Source of the DNA: Jaltomata sinuosa
Taxonomy: Eukaryota; Streptophyta; Magnoliopsida; Solanales; Solanaceae
Direction: 5' to 3'
Assembly: GCA_003996215.1 (NCBI GenBank)
Contig: QJPP01000031.1
Coordinates: 186,001-250,000, forward strand
Length of the DNA stretch: 64,000 nt
The notes beneath the pieces were generated by a model. The model made no database searches, had not been told where the DNA came from, and saw nothing but the letters and a program-made list of their open reading frames with translations. The position numbers were made by a program, and so were the translations under genes. This document shows positions 1 to 13,100 of this stretch, piece after piece; position 1 is the first letter of the stretch; the number at the start of each line of letters is the position of its first letter.

Positions 1-410
1 TTGGTAGAAGATAATTTGGTGCCTTGGAAAAGCAAGAAACAGAATGTGGTTGCTCGATCTAGTACAGAAACTGAATACGGAGCAATGGCTGTGGCAACAT
101 GCAAACTAATTTGGAATAAACAGTTTCTTAGAGAATTGAAGTTCAGTGGGAGAATTCAGTCAGATGAAACTTGTGAGAGATAACCAAGTTGCTCTTCATA
201 TTACACCAAATCCGATGTTTCATGAGAGAACTAAATACATTGAGATCGTTTGTCACTTCATCAGAGGAAAAAAATACTCTCAAGAGACATTATTACAAAA
301 TTCGTGAAGTCAAATGATCAGCTCGCAGATATTTTCACCATGTCCCTTACTGGTTCTTGTATTAACTACATTTGTAACAAGCTTGGTACATATGATTAAT
401 ATGCACCAAC
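1..410 (+). pseudogene. copia RNase H fragment
   Basis: An open reading frame to 183 encodes the RNase H core with the KKQNVVARSSTE-E motif. The rest (VALHI, HERTKYIEI, NDQLADIF, NKLGTYD) continues in another frame with stops. This is a decayed polyprotein end, and its 5' part is outside the window. Confidence 0.85.
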
Positions 411-418
411 TTGAGGAG

Positions 419-600
419 TGTTAGAATCTCGTGTATATTGTAGAATAGTTTAGGATCTTGTAAATATAGTATAACTTGATTTACTCCTATAATTATGTAT
501 TTTTATTTCCTTTCCTTTCTTAGAATACGTACATAGATATCTAAACCACAATGGCTTAAGGGAATAATCAAGTTGAGTTTTCTCTTATTTCTCTCTCACA
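419..600 (+). repeat. copia-C 3' LTR
   Basis: 182 bp beginning TGTTAGAATC and ending CTCTCACA, placed right after the purine tract. It aligns by eye along its length with the copia-C LTR at 33720-34032 once the SINE in that copy is removed. Confidence 0.75.
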
Positions 601-942
601 AGTACATCTTATGCAACTATCTTATCTTTTTTTGAAATGGTTATGCAGCTATCTTATCTTCGCAAGCATCTCTTGCACATTATCACTTTGTCAAACAAAA
701 CTTTTCAGAAATATTATTTGGTAAAGGTAATCTTATAACGGACTCAAAGACTGCTCAAAGCAAGCCCTAAAGATGAAAGGCATACAAACATCTGCAACAA
801 AAGGTTTACTTTTACTTTACGTAATTATTTCCAGTATATCGTCAGCTGAGAAAAAAATAAAGGATATGAAAGTCAACTGAGTTAATTATTAAAAACAGAA
901 TAAGTCAACTGAATATCAAACCGACAAGACAAAAAATATTAC
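601..942. other. intron 7 sequence, no gene seen
   Basis: AT-rich sequence between the copia LTR and exon 7. A short direct repeat (TATGCAACTATCTTATCTT-like) occurs at about 609 and 641. No exon of the O-fucosyltransferase was found here on the minus strand. Confidence 0.6.
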
Positions 943-1110
943 CTCTAACGGCGTTAAGGGACACTTTCCGTTGATCCTGATTGCTCCAGGATGAATCACT
1001 TTACCACGTTTTGTGAATTTTCCCCTCCATCCTCTCTCTCTTGCAGCATCCATATCTATTTTCTCTTTACCTCCACCATCATATATACAACAAGAGAAAG
1101 CAACCATATC
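943..1110 (-). CDS. O-fucosyltransferase exon 7 (last exon in window)
   Basis: 168 bp, 56 codons, after a TTCGTGCAG acceptor and 101 bp from exon 6. It begins DMVAFSCC and includes DAARERGWRGKFTKRGKVI and NGKCPLTPLE, then a GTAATA donor. The family continues with a Gly/Leu-rich LMLRxMGF block, which was not found between 601 and 942 and must lie left of the window. Confidence 0.93.
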
Positions 1111-4100
1111 CTGCACGAAAAAGTGATCAAGAATAAATACCCTCGGAAGTCTATGCTAATTAACTACACAAAGTATGCATGCACATCAGTTTGCACTACA
1201 TGAAAACTAACCTCCTCAAAGCGAAGATGGACGGATACATACTTCCCACTATTATTTGCACTTCGGTCTTTCATTCTTGCAACCAATGTTTGTCCTAAAC
1301 TCAAAATGGGATTTGAGAATCTAAGGGCTTCATAGTTTGCCAGACACCTAAGCCGTTGAACTGCTGGAGGAGCATCGAATGACAAACGATTAGCAAACGG
1401 GGATATCCTGATGATCCTGCATTTAACAAAAACAAAACACTCAGCCAAAGAGAAAAATAATGTAGGGGCGGTCACCCAAACAAGGCTTGAAATAGAGATA
1501 ATAGAATCTAGTAAAATACAAATTAAATTATGTAGTAGCATGACTAACAACTCAACTATAATCTTAAGAGAACAGAACTCTACAGAACTTATAACATCCA
1601 ATGAAGTGCTGCATTAAAATAGATGCCACATATAATGTACAGTAAATGTTTCTCTTATTCCAATTTGAAACCATCATTTGAGCTCATAATAGACAGGTTT
1701 GAACACTTAAGAAACCATCATGCAAGACCTGAATCACCTACTACTCAAAAAACACCTCAACATCAAAAAGCATGCCAACTTGTAACACCCCGATCGCTTA
1801 TTTTGATTATTGCAGGTTGGCAATCGCAGGCCTGAGGCCGTGATCGCAGACTTGAAGTACACTATATAAGGATCCAGACTTGAAGGATGAAGATTCGTTC
1901 AAGTTCACAAAGAGTTGCTCGTCTTTTTCTTCTTACTCAAGCACTATATTCTTAAGTTAACAAATATAATAGAAGATAAGAAAGAAAAGAAAACCAAGTC
2001 TGAAGGTGTGTCAAAGAACATTGTTGGTGAGCGCTAGAAAACCAATTGTGGGTATTGTTTGTGGTCACAAAGAAAAAACCACAAAGCATCTGTGAGCATT
2101 CAAACATTCAAAATATCTAAGGGGACTGGACTAGATACCACATTGATTCCGAACTAGTATAAAAACATTATGTGTCGATTTATTTTCTGCTCTTAAATAC
2201 ATGGATTCTTTATTCGACTACATTATTTTGACTCAGTATTAGTTGACTATCTTAGTAAAGTAGTCGACTAATGAAAAATAATTGAAAAGGCTACAACTAA
2301 CCTCCTCTTGTACTTTCACCAAGTACTAGTGTGATTGCAGGAACATAGCTTTGATCGCGTCATTATATTATTTGGAAAAATAGCATTACTATGATCATAG
2401 ATGTAGAGGGAGGGGGTCTACGATTGCAACACTATGGTCCGCCCAGTCCAAGAATGCTATTGCACTATGATTGCATAGGTATCCTACAACGCAGCAACAC
2501 ATGACCTAATAACAGTATATAAGACTAGTTTTCGAAAATTTTATATTCTCAACACACTTTTGGACGAACAAGGTCTTGGGTCTGAGGGAGAATTTTGGGA
2601 TTTAAGTCAAATTGTTAAGTCTAATAGACAATAAGTGATTGGAAAGAACTAATGAGACTATTGGTAACCAACAAATGCTAGGGTTGGTCGGTTTGACTAT
2701 GTTTGACCAATTAGACCAGGAGTTTGATTTTAACATAAAACCCAAGTTTAAGTAATGAGTTGTTAGGTTTAGGTCTATTTGACACCTTCACTATTATTTG
2801 TGTAGATTGGAGACCGTGGGCTGACTCTTGAAACTGCATCAGCACCTTAAATCTTTGGACTTGAGGCAAGTGGAGACCTTACTCCCTATATGCTTGTTAT
2901 GGATAAACTAACATATTGTATGATTTATAAACAACATCAACGCTTTGAAAACTATTTTTGGCAGCCATGTATAAGTGGGGACAAGCATATACATGGTTTG
3001 AAAATTAACTGGTTGAGCTTTCAATCAGTTTTATACACTACGAATGATTTGATAAATTGCTTTATTGCATATCTCAATTTCAAATATATTCCTATACATG
3101 TACTTATGTATTGCTTCCATACTTTGAGCATTAGCATGATAATTACACAGTTATGTTGCATAGCACATGATGCATTATGATTCTTTTATGGGAGGTTTAC
3201 GAATAGATAAGGAGTGGATGTTTGCTTCAACTAGTGAGGGGCGTCATCCCAGAAACACATGCGTAGGTGTGGGTTTATATGCCCTTAGTGTGAGTTTGGA
3301 TTTATATTCCCTGAGAATTGACCTATTATGACCCACAGTGTGGTTCAATTCTCTAATGCTTGCCAATTTGAGCCAATTATAACTCCGAGGGTGGGCCAAT
3401 TTTTATATGCTCCCCAGTGTTAGCAACTTATGCCCCCGAGTGCGGGTGAATTTCTATATGCTCCCAAGAGTAAATTAGTATGCCCCAGAGTGCGGGCCAA
3501 ATCAGCACTTTCTAGCAATCATAGTCTGATATGGAGTATTATTTTACTGAGGTTGGTGTCATGCGTATGTGGCAGTTTTTTGAAGGAACCCTCCTCACCT
3601 CTATGTTCACTCACACAGGCACCAAGAATGTCCAGTACCAGCTTTGGAGTTAGAATTAGCCCGGTTCAGTACAGTCAGTCAGCATACAGTTGCATATTGA
3701 TCATGCATACATTGTTTTCATGAAAGACTTGTTTCAAACTTTTTGGGACACTCCCTCTTTGTATACAGATATTGAGGCAGATACCGCAGCGAACGTTTGA
3801 GTCTCCACACATTTCAGTCGGCAGCATGGTGAGCCTTCTGTCCATGGAGGCCTTTACATTTCTTACAATTATATCAGTACTGGGTTGCTTTCCATCTTAG
3901 TCAGCTCTCCTGTTTAAATGTCTGATGTACTCCGCGCATATGGGATATGAAGGGCTAGTACTGTGTTGGCAGCTATATCTCGGTTGTGATAAGATTATCG
4001 TGTTATGAATACTCCCTTTGTCCAACTTTACTTGTCCACTATTGACTTGGCACACTTCTTAAGAAACTATAAATAGAAGGGCAATTTTACCATATCACCC

Positions 4101-7100
4101 TTTGAATATAATAAAATACAATGTCTTGAAAAATGCATTGGGAAAATGACTATAGTTAATGATAAGGGTAAATTAGGAACTAAGTGTTAAATTATCTCTT
4201 GATTTTATAAATTGGACAAGTATTGTTGGACATTTATTTTAGTATAGTGGACAAGTAAAGATGGACAGAGGGAGTAGTTCCTATCTCAGTTATATCAAAT
4301 GCATGATATTTTTCCTATCTTTTCCCGTTATGTGATTCAGCATTCGCTGAGTGTGGTAATTACTCGTTAAGTAACATGGCAAATCCAAATTCGGATCATC
4401 ACATATTTGCTTATATACATGTGTATGTAGACATACATGGTATTAAAGATCTAAGTTACATGGCATGATATGAAAACGACTGGCTCCAAATCAATTATAG
4501 CTATGCTATCTTGTATTCATTATGCAAGCAATCTAGATATTTTATCATGGTGCCATGATTAAGATTTTGTATTTATTTGATGACCGTGGTGTCCGAGCCA
4601 GCTTCCGCGCACCTCGACTAAATCCACGGGATACCTGCTACCTCCCACAAGCAACAGGTACCAGGTAACTCTGTCCACCAAGGCTAGAACAGATGGGAAG
4701 AATCACCTAGTGTTTTTTTCTCAGCTGGAATTTGAACCTGAGACCTCAGACCTCATGGTTCTTTAACTCACTTCATTGACCACTAGGCCACACCCTTGGG
4801 TGCAAGTTGCCATGCTTAAGTTGTCATTTGTTTATGTATTCAGTTAGTTATATGTGATGATTTTTATTTCCTTTTTTTATAATATGGACAGGTATATTTG
4901 TTGATATGAACGATTTGTGCATATAATGAGTTGATAATATATGGATGCGCTTCTGAGATCCTACAGGTACAAGATAAGGTTGTCAGGACAATAAACCCTT
5001 CCTACGAACTGCTCATGACCCTAATTTCGGGTCATGACATAAACCCTATCTCTTTTTTGAAAAAGAAGATGGACAAACCTAAACAAGTATCAAATCTACC
5101 TGCCCAGGAAGAGAAAAAAACAATTACCAAATCTACATGTCCAAGGAAAAACTAAAACAACACAAGGGAAAAGGAAGACCAAGCACCCAGCTTAATGTCA
5201 TCGAACTACTAGTTTGGCAAACCAAATAGGTGACCACTTCAAAACTATGAATAACAAGTATTGTATATGTCAGTCTCACTATTATTATCATAGAAAAGTT
5301 ATTTCTTAATTTTAGATTCTACAGGTACATGATAAGGTTGTTTGTGACAACTCATCCCCTTGTTTCGAGAATTTACGTCCAAAATATATTTTGAACCTTT
5401 GTACAAGTCAATATTAACATTTGGGACTTGGGATGGTCGGGTTGGGACACGAGGAGCTCGAGTGAATTTCGGCACACTCAGAACCCATTTTCTAGTTGCA
5501 GATTTTTATCTGTCAATTGGTTCACCGCTATCGTGGAACTAGGCTCACGATTGTGCAGGGTGCTGGCCAGCTTGTTCTTCACCACAGCTGACAGTGAGGC
5601 GCGAGCGCTACGGGATCTAGGGTTTGACCATGGTCTTTGACCGATTGCGAATGCGGGGAGAAGATCAGGAATGCAAAGTGGTCAACCAGGTTGAATCTCA
5701 TGATCGCGATATACTTAGGACCGTGATTGCAATGGGTAACAATGCCAAAGGTCCAGAAATGCGATGAAGGCCTGGGGTATAAATACCAGATTTTCCCGAG
5801 ACAATAGCCATTTCTCATCAATTTTTGGCAAACTAGCTACGGCCTATGGGATTGATCGGATTGCCTTAGATCTCAAGGTAATGATTCTACACATTCCCAT
5901 TATGATTATACTTGATTTTGCTTAAAGATTAGACATTAAAACATGAATTTAATAGTGAAAATTAGAGATTTTAAGCCTAAGTCGTAGAATAACTAAATCA
6001 AGGACTCGAGGGACTAAATAGACATTAATTGAAAGTCTAAGCATTAATTTGGACTCTTGGTATTATGGATAACCCGGATTTAATTTTTTTGTTTCGGGTT
6101 TTGACTTTGTTAACCCAAGGTTGACTTTGATTTTGACCGAGAAAAGGTTGCTCTAGAAGGTTAAGGTGAGCCTGGACTGAGGTAAGGGAAGCCTTTGACT
6201 TCAATGGGTGATCTTCCCACATTAAAGAATTGTTTTACATATACTATGTATATGGAGGTACCGTATATGTGAGGTGACAAGCATATATGCAGATACCAAG
6301 ATTATATATGGGATATATTGTTGCTCTGTGTTGTGCATGACTTGCTATTTCTATGGTATGATTAGTTGTCCATATTGTATATGCTAGTATAATGTTATAA
6401 GCATTTGTTACATGCTAGTATGACATCATAGAGTTCATGTATGTTGATTTACATGATTTTCATTCCGCTTTGAGGAAAAGACTGATTCTGTCTTTGAACC
6501 ATCCTAATAAATCCTTTTAAGTAATTGATCTTAGTTCGTAAAAGTAGATATCGATCCATATTCTCTCACAATACGCTTACCGAGGAATAGAAAGGAAGGA
6601 CCTTGGGCCAGAGCAAGACGGATTGGGGTATAGAGTCGTAACTGTAGTGAGGATGACAAACTCATCAACCTACTAGCAATGAGTAAGAAAGCATAACATG
6701 TAATAAAAGCCTGATTCGAGGACGACTATCTTATTGATTGGTCTAGCTGTTGTAATAACCCATATTCTAAGGGATATTTAATCATTTAAATAAATGGAAA
6801 AAAAGGAGCTATAGATGTGAGGATCGGAAATTGGCAAAAGCAGAACGCAGGAAAAGAAAAAGAAGAAAACACAGTGAGAGAAGAAAAGAAAGGGAGAAAA
6901 AAGAGGCATAATGGTGTGATGAGAAATGATAGTAACTCCAACTGACATATTTGGAATTAGGATTAAGAGTAGAGCAAATACCTTTTCGAAGAGCAAACCT
7001 AGAGGAGACGAGTCGCAGTAGGTGAAGGATCTAATGCAAGACGTTAATCATTTAGACCTGATGATGCGTGTTGGCGGTGATGATAAGTCAAGAACAATGG

Positions 7101-10100
7101 AGATATAGCAAAAGGAGTTGTAAAAGGCAGAACTATAGATGGTAGAGTTGTAGGTGGTGGAGCTGTGGGAGAAGGTGAAGGAGAGATAATGACAAAATCC
7201 CAAAAGATGGAACTGGTAACACCTAATGTCTAGATGGTGACCTGGACATGTTAAGTATTGTAAGTTTTGGTACCAAAATTGTACTATCTTATTCATATGT
7301 AGAGCTACAAATATATAGTAGAGAAAAGTAAACAAACTAGCAATCAGATCCCTTGATTCTAGGAGATTTGAGAATCAAGGGATGATCTAATTTCCTAAAC
7401 TACATAATAGCATATCAGATATGATTTTATCAAATCAATTTAGATCCTACAAAATCATACCTGATCATAGTTAGATATTTACAAATCAACACTCCCCCTC
7501 AAGTTGGCATGTAAATGTCTATCATGTCTAACTTGCTTACAAGAATTTTAAATTTTGGTTCAAACAAGTCTTTTGTGAAAATATCCGCAATTTGTTGATT
7601 TGTTGGGACCAAAGGCATGCATACACTTCCTTCTTCAATCTTCTCTTTTATGAAGTGCCTATCCACTTCAACATGCTCTGTTCTATCATGTTGAACTGGA
7701 TTCTGAGCAATACTTATGGCGGCTTTGTTGTCACAGTACAACTTCATTGGTAGAGCAAACGGTTTTTTCAGTTCTTCCATCATCCACTTGAGCCAAATCA
7801 TTTCACATATCCCATAGGCCATAGATCGGTATTCAGCTTCAGCACTGCTACGGGCTACAACATTCTGCTTTTTACTCCAAGTCACGAGATTTCGCTAGAT
7901 AAATATACAATATCCAGACGTAGACCTCCTGTCAGTAGTAGAACACAGTGTTCTGGGGAGCGTGAAGCGGGAAAAAACGACAAGGCTACGCTTCATGCTT
8001 TAAGCGAAGCGTGAAGCGAAGCGCCCGCTTCATGGAGATGAAGCGCAATTTTTTTAAAAAAAGCCTAAAAACAGAGCAGTAACACCGTAAATCAGCAACT
8101 ACAAAACAGCCACAAAATTGAGCAGAAAAAAGAAGAAGAAGAAAAAAAAGAAGAAAAACAGTCAGGCCAGCAGTCTTTTAAAGCAAACCAAAGATTTCAA
8201 CATCTAATTCTTGTTCTTCTAAAGCTCTACTTCATCAAGTCCAAGATCATCTAAATCTTGTATTCCTTCATTCTCATTATTATATTGCTCATCATCTTCA
8301 ACTTCATCATCTTCATCAACTAGTCTTGAAGTTGAAGTAGCTACTTCTTTTCCCTTGTTATGTAAGCTTGAACTTGAAGTATTCCCCCTTAAACCATAAC
8401 GGTTCTGCTCAACTTCACTTGCCTCGGCAACAACACCCCAAGTGAAAGTAGAATCTTCCTTAAAAATTGGTTCATCTTCAGCATTCTCAACTCCAGCTAG
8501 CCATTCATTGGCATCATCAATATTGTCCAAGCTAATTGGATCAATTTCATCGCGAGCTCTGTAACGACGCCTTAATGTTCTATTGTATTTTATGAACACC
8601 AAGTCACTGAGGCGCTTTAGGGTGAGTCTATTCCTCTTCTTGGTATGAATCTGCAAATAAATATTGACAAGTAATTAGTAGGAGTTGAGACATTTGAGAT
8701 ATAAAGCTTTCCTCTAAGTCTTACATGTTCGAACACACTCCAATTTCTCTCACACCCAGATGAGCTACAAGTTAGACCCAAAACTCTGATGGCGAACTTT
8801 TGTAACTCTGGAGCTTCTGAACCATAAAGCCTCCACCATTCAACTATTAAAGTAGAATAATCGTTCAAAATTTAGCAACAAATTATAAAGAAACAACTTG
8901 AAGTGTTACTGTTAACTCAAAAGAAACATAGAAGGAGTCATTCACCTGGTGACTTTCTGTCTCTTTGTCTTACGGCCAATGGTATTCCAAAAAGTCCATC
9001 AGCAGAGCAATAAGTACTAATCTGATCGGTTATTTTATCTTGAACTTTTTCATCAACAACCAACTTTTCAATGCACTTATGAAATCCCTCCATCAGTTTC
9101 TTATTCAGCAAATCATTCTCACGTTTATAATAGAGTGATGGGTTCAAGATATTACCAGCCGCATGCAACGGTTGATGGAGTTGATCCTTCCACCTTTTAT
9201 CAATGATCTCAAAGACCTTCTTATATTTATGCTCATCAGTAAAGAACTTTTTAATACCCTCCTTAGCCTTATCCATCGCTTCATAAATGTAACCCATGGA
9301 TGGTTTTGCCTCACCATCTACCAAACGAAGAACTTTAAGCAAGGGACCACTGACTTTAAGAGCATAAACAACATTGTTCCAAAAGGTGTAAGAAAGCATT
9401 ATCCTTGCAACTTCTTTTCCTTTCACTTCTTTTACAAATTTACTATTATTCCATTCATCTGAAGTGAACATGGTTCTCAAATTGCCCTTTTGTATGTGCA
9501 TTCTTTGCAAGGTCAAGAAAGCAGTAGCAAATCTAGTCTTGCCAGGTTTCACTAAGTTTTTTTGTTTAGTGAATCTTCTCATCATATTCAACAACAAAGG
9601 CCTTTGGACAATGTAAGAATGCACCCTAACTGCCTTAGTGAAAACATCTTGGAAGGGTCTTTCCTTGAAAATATCCCCGAACATCAAGTTTATACAATGA
9701 GCTGCACATGGAGTCCAATATATGTGAGGGAACACTCCCTTCAACATATCACCTGCTTTAACATTTTCAGCTGCATTATCTGTAACCACTTGAACAACAT
9801 TCTCTGCTCCAATCTTCTCTATGGTGCTCTCAAACAAGGAGAACATTTTGATGGAATCAGTAGACGAGTCGCTCGCATCAATGGATTCAAGAAATAAGCT
9901 TCCTTTAGGAGAATTCACCAACACATTGATGATCATCTTTCCGGTTCTTGCTGTCCACTTATCCATCATAATGGAACATCCGAATTTGTTCCATTCAAGC
10001 CGATGCTCCTCCACAAGTTTTTGTGTCTCTTCCACTTCTTTATTTAGATAAGTGACACTAACTTCATGATAAGTGGGAGGCTTCATACCTGGACCACATT

Positions 10101-13100
10101 GGGCTACGGCTTCAATGAAGGCTCCAAAAGTGTCGGTATAATTGACACAATTGAAGGGAAGCCCTGCATCATACAACCATCGTGAAAAGGCCGCAACTGC
10201 ACGATCCCAAAGAACTCCTTTAGCCACATCATGCACATTCTTTTTACCATTTGTCCCTGCAAAATATCTACTGGCTTCTTAGGAAAGTAACAATCTATTG
10301 GACCTTTCCTACCGGTTGATCCATAACTTGAAGAGACTGCTGATGCATTCTGTGATTAATTTTGTGATTTTGAAGGAAGTGACAAATCAGCAGCTTCTCC
10401 TTCTTCCATTTCATCATCATCATCATCAAGATTAGTAACTATTGGTGGTTGAGATAACATTTGACGTTTTAGATTCCTTTTTCCCTCAACATACTCCTTT
10501 ATTTCATTCCTCACATTATCCGGACATTTTGAACAGCCAATTACATCACTATAAGAACCAATAAGATGTTTATGGCGAAAAATTCCACCATTAAACGTCT
10601 TGTTACAGAAAATACATGTAACTTTAGACCTATTGTTCGTATCAGCTTTCGTACCATATTTCCAAGCCGGATCAGACATTTTGAATCACTGTTAAGATTT
10701 AAGAATTAAGAAGCAAATCAGAATTGAAAAAAAAAACAGTGCTGACTTGAAAAAAAACAGAGCAAAATTGGAAAGAAAAAAACAGAGCAGGTTTGAACTT
10801 TGAAGAAAAAAACAGAGCAAAATTGAAAAAAAAAAAAAACAGAGCCTCGCCTCTTTGAGCTTCTGAAGAAGAACAGAAGAAGAAGATGAAAAAAAAATCG
10901 CAGCTTTGAATAAGAAGAGCAATCGCAGCATTGAAGAAGAAGAAAAGAACTGAAGAAGAGAAGAGGAGAAGAGGAGAAGAGGAGAAGAAGAGAAGAGGAG
11001 AAGAGGAGAAGAAGTACAACAACAACAACAACATACCCAGTATATTCCCACAAAGTGGGGTCTGGGGAGGGTAAGATGTACGCAGACCATACCTTTACCC
11101 CAGAATAAAGTAAAGAGGCTGTTTCCGATAGACCCTCGGCTCAAAGCAATCCAGGAGATAAAACCAATAAACAAAACAAAAGATAAACACAAAACTATAC
11201 TACAACAAAATAATATAAAAATCTAACTACACAAGGCACTAGCAAGTAGCCGGCGCAGAAGAAACAAAAGCTACAAGCGTAGCCTTTCAACTACTAAAAA
11301 GACAACAAAACCCCGCACTCCTCCCTACAAAGAAACCAACCAACCTACTAACCTACCCTAATCTGAGCCCTCCACACCTTCCTATCTAAGGTCATGTCCT
11401 CGGTAAGCTGCAACTGCACCAAATCCCGCTTAATCACCTCTCTCCAATATTTCTTCGGTCTACCACGACCTCTCGTAAATCCATCCATAGCCAGCCTCTC
11501 ACACCGCCGCACAGGGGCCTCTGCGCCTCTCCTCATCACATGCCCAAACCATCGCAACCTCACTTCCCGCATCTTATCTTCCACGGAAGACACTCCCACC
11601 TTCTCTCGAATATCCGCATTCCTAAGCCTATCCCTCCTAGTAAACCCACACATCCAGCGCAACATCCTCATCTCAGCCACCTTCATCTTCTGAACGTGAG
11701 AGTTCTTGACCGGCCAACACTTCGCCCCATACAACATAGCCGGTCTAACTGCTACTCTGTAGAACTTGCCTTTCAGTTTGAGAGGCACCTTTTTATCACA
11801 CAAGACCCCGGATGCGAGCCGCCATTTCATCCACCCTGCACCAATCCGATGGGTCACATCCTCGTCAATCTCACCGTTACCCTGGATAATAGACCCAAGG
11901 TACTTGAAGCTATCTCTTTTTTGGATGACATGCGTGTCAAGCCTCACTTCCACGTCGGTCACATATGTCACCTCACTGAACTTGCACTCCACATATTCCG
12001 TCTTGGTCCTGCTCAACCTAAACCCTTTAGACTCCAGGGTCTTTCTCCAAACCTCCAATTTGTCGTTAACTCCTTCGCGTGTCTCCTCAATCAAAACTAC
12101 GTCGTCCGCAAATAACATACACCATGGCACCTCGCCTTGAATTTGCCGCGTCAACACATCCATCACCAAGGCAAATAAAAAGGGGCTAAGGGACGATCCC
12201 TGGTGCAATCCCATCCCCACAGGAAAATGCTCGGAATCTCCCCCCGCTGACCTAACTCGAGTCTTTGCGCCATCGTAAATGTCCCTAATCACCTTAGTGT
12301 ATGCCATGTGTACCCCCCTGACCTCCAAGCACCTCCAAAGAACCTCCCTGGGAACTCTGTCGTAAGCCTTTTCTAGGTCTATAAACACCATATGCAAATC
12401 CTTCTTCCTCTCCCTATACTGCTCCACCAATCTCCTCACAAGATGAATAGCCTCAGTAGTCGACCGTCCTGGCATGAAACCGAACTGATTCTCAGAAATA
12501 GACACAATTCCTCTTAACCTCAACTCCACAACTCTCTCCCAAACCTTCATGGTGTGACTCAACAACTTGATACCCCTATAGTTGTTGCAATTTTGGATGT
12601 CACCCTTATTCTTGTACAATGAATCATCGTGCTCCATCTCCAAGCTCCGGGCATCTTCGCCGTCCTGAAAATAACATTGAACAACCCCGTCAGCCATTCC
12701 ATCCCTACGCTGCCCGTACATTTCCAAAAATCCACCGGAATTTCATCAGGTCCGACCGCTCTACCCCTATGCATCCTACGAATAACACCTCTCACCTCCT
12801 CTACCCTAAAACTCCTACAATAGCCATAGTCACAGCGCCTCTCCGAATGCTCTAACTCTCCCAACACAATGCCTCCGTCGCCCTCTTCATTTAGGAGCCG
12901 ATGGAAGTAAGTCTGCCATCTCTTCCTAATGAGCACATCCTCCACCAACACTTTACCATCCTCATCTTTGATGCACTTCACCTGATCAAGGTCCCGGGCC
13001 CTCCTCTCCCTAGCCTTGGCTAGCCTATACAACTTCTTATCTCCACCTTTACCTTCTAAAGCAGCGTATAAGCTCTCGAAAGCTGCAGTCTTAGCAGCCG

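Larger units (their letters stand above)
1..600 (+). mobile_element. Ty1/copia retrotransposon, 3' end (copia-C family)
   Basis: The left edge enters the RNase H end of a copia polyprotein (KSKKQNVVARSSTETEYGAM), followed after a frameshift by relics of the ADIF and NKLGTYD motifs. A purine-rich TTGAGGAG tract directly precedes an LTR at 419-600. The same family recurs in minus orientation at 33720-34880. It lies inside intron 7 of the O-fucosyltransferase gene, antisense to it. Confidence 0.85.

Noticed and set aside
2890..3180. 96-residue plus-strand ORF
   Set aside because: AT-rich chance frame inside LTR-like sequence with no motif.
3240..3500. CRISPR-like array
   Set aside because: The repeats are degenerate, of uneven spacing and lack unique spacers; plant nuclear context makes CRISPR implausible.
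10692..11192. Overlapping Leu/Phe/Ser-rich minus-strand ORFs
   Set aside because: They come from a GAA/GAAGAG and poly-A simple repeat; all three frames stay open for the same reason and no domain is present.
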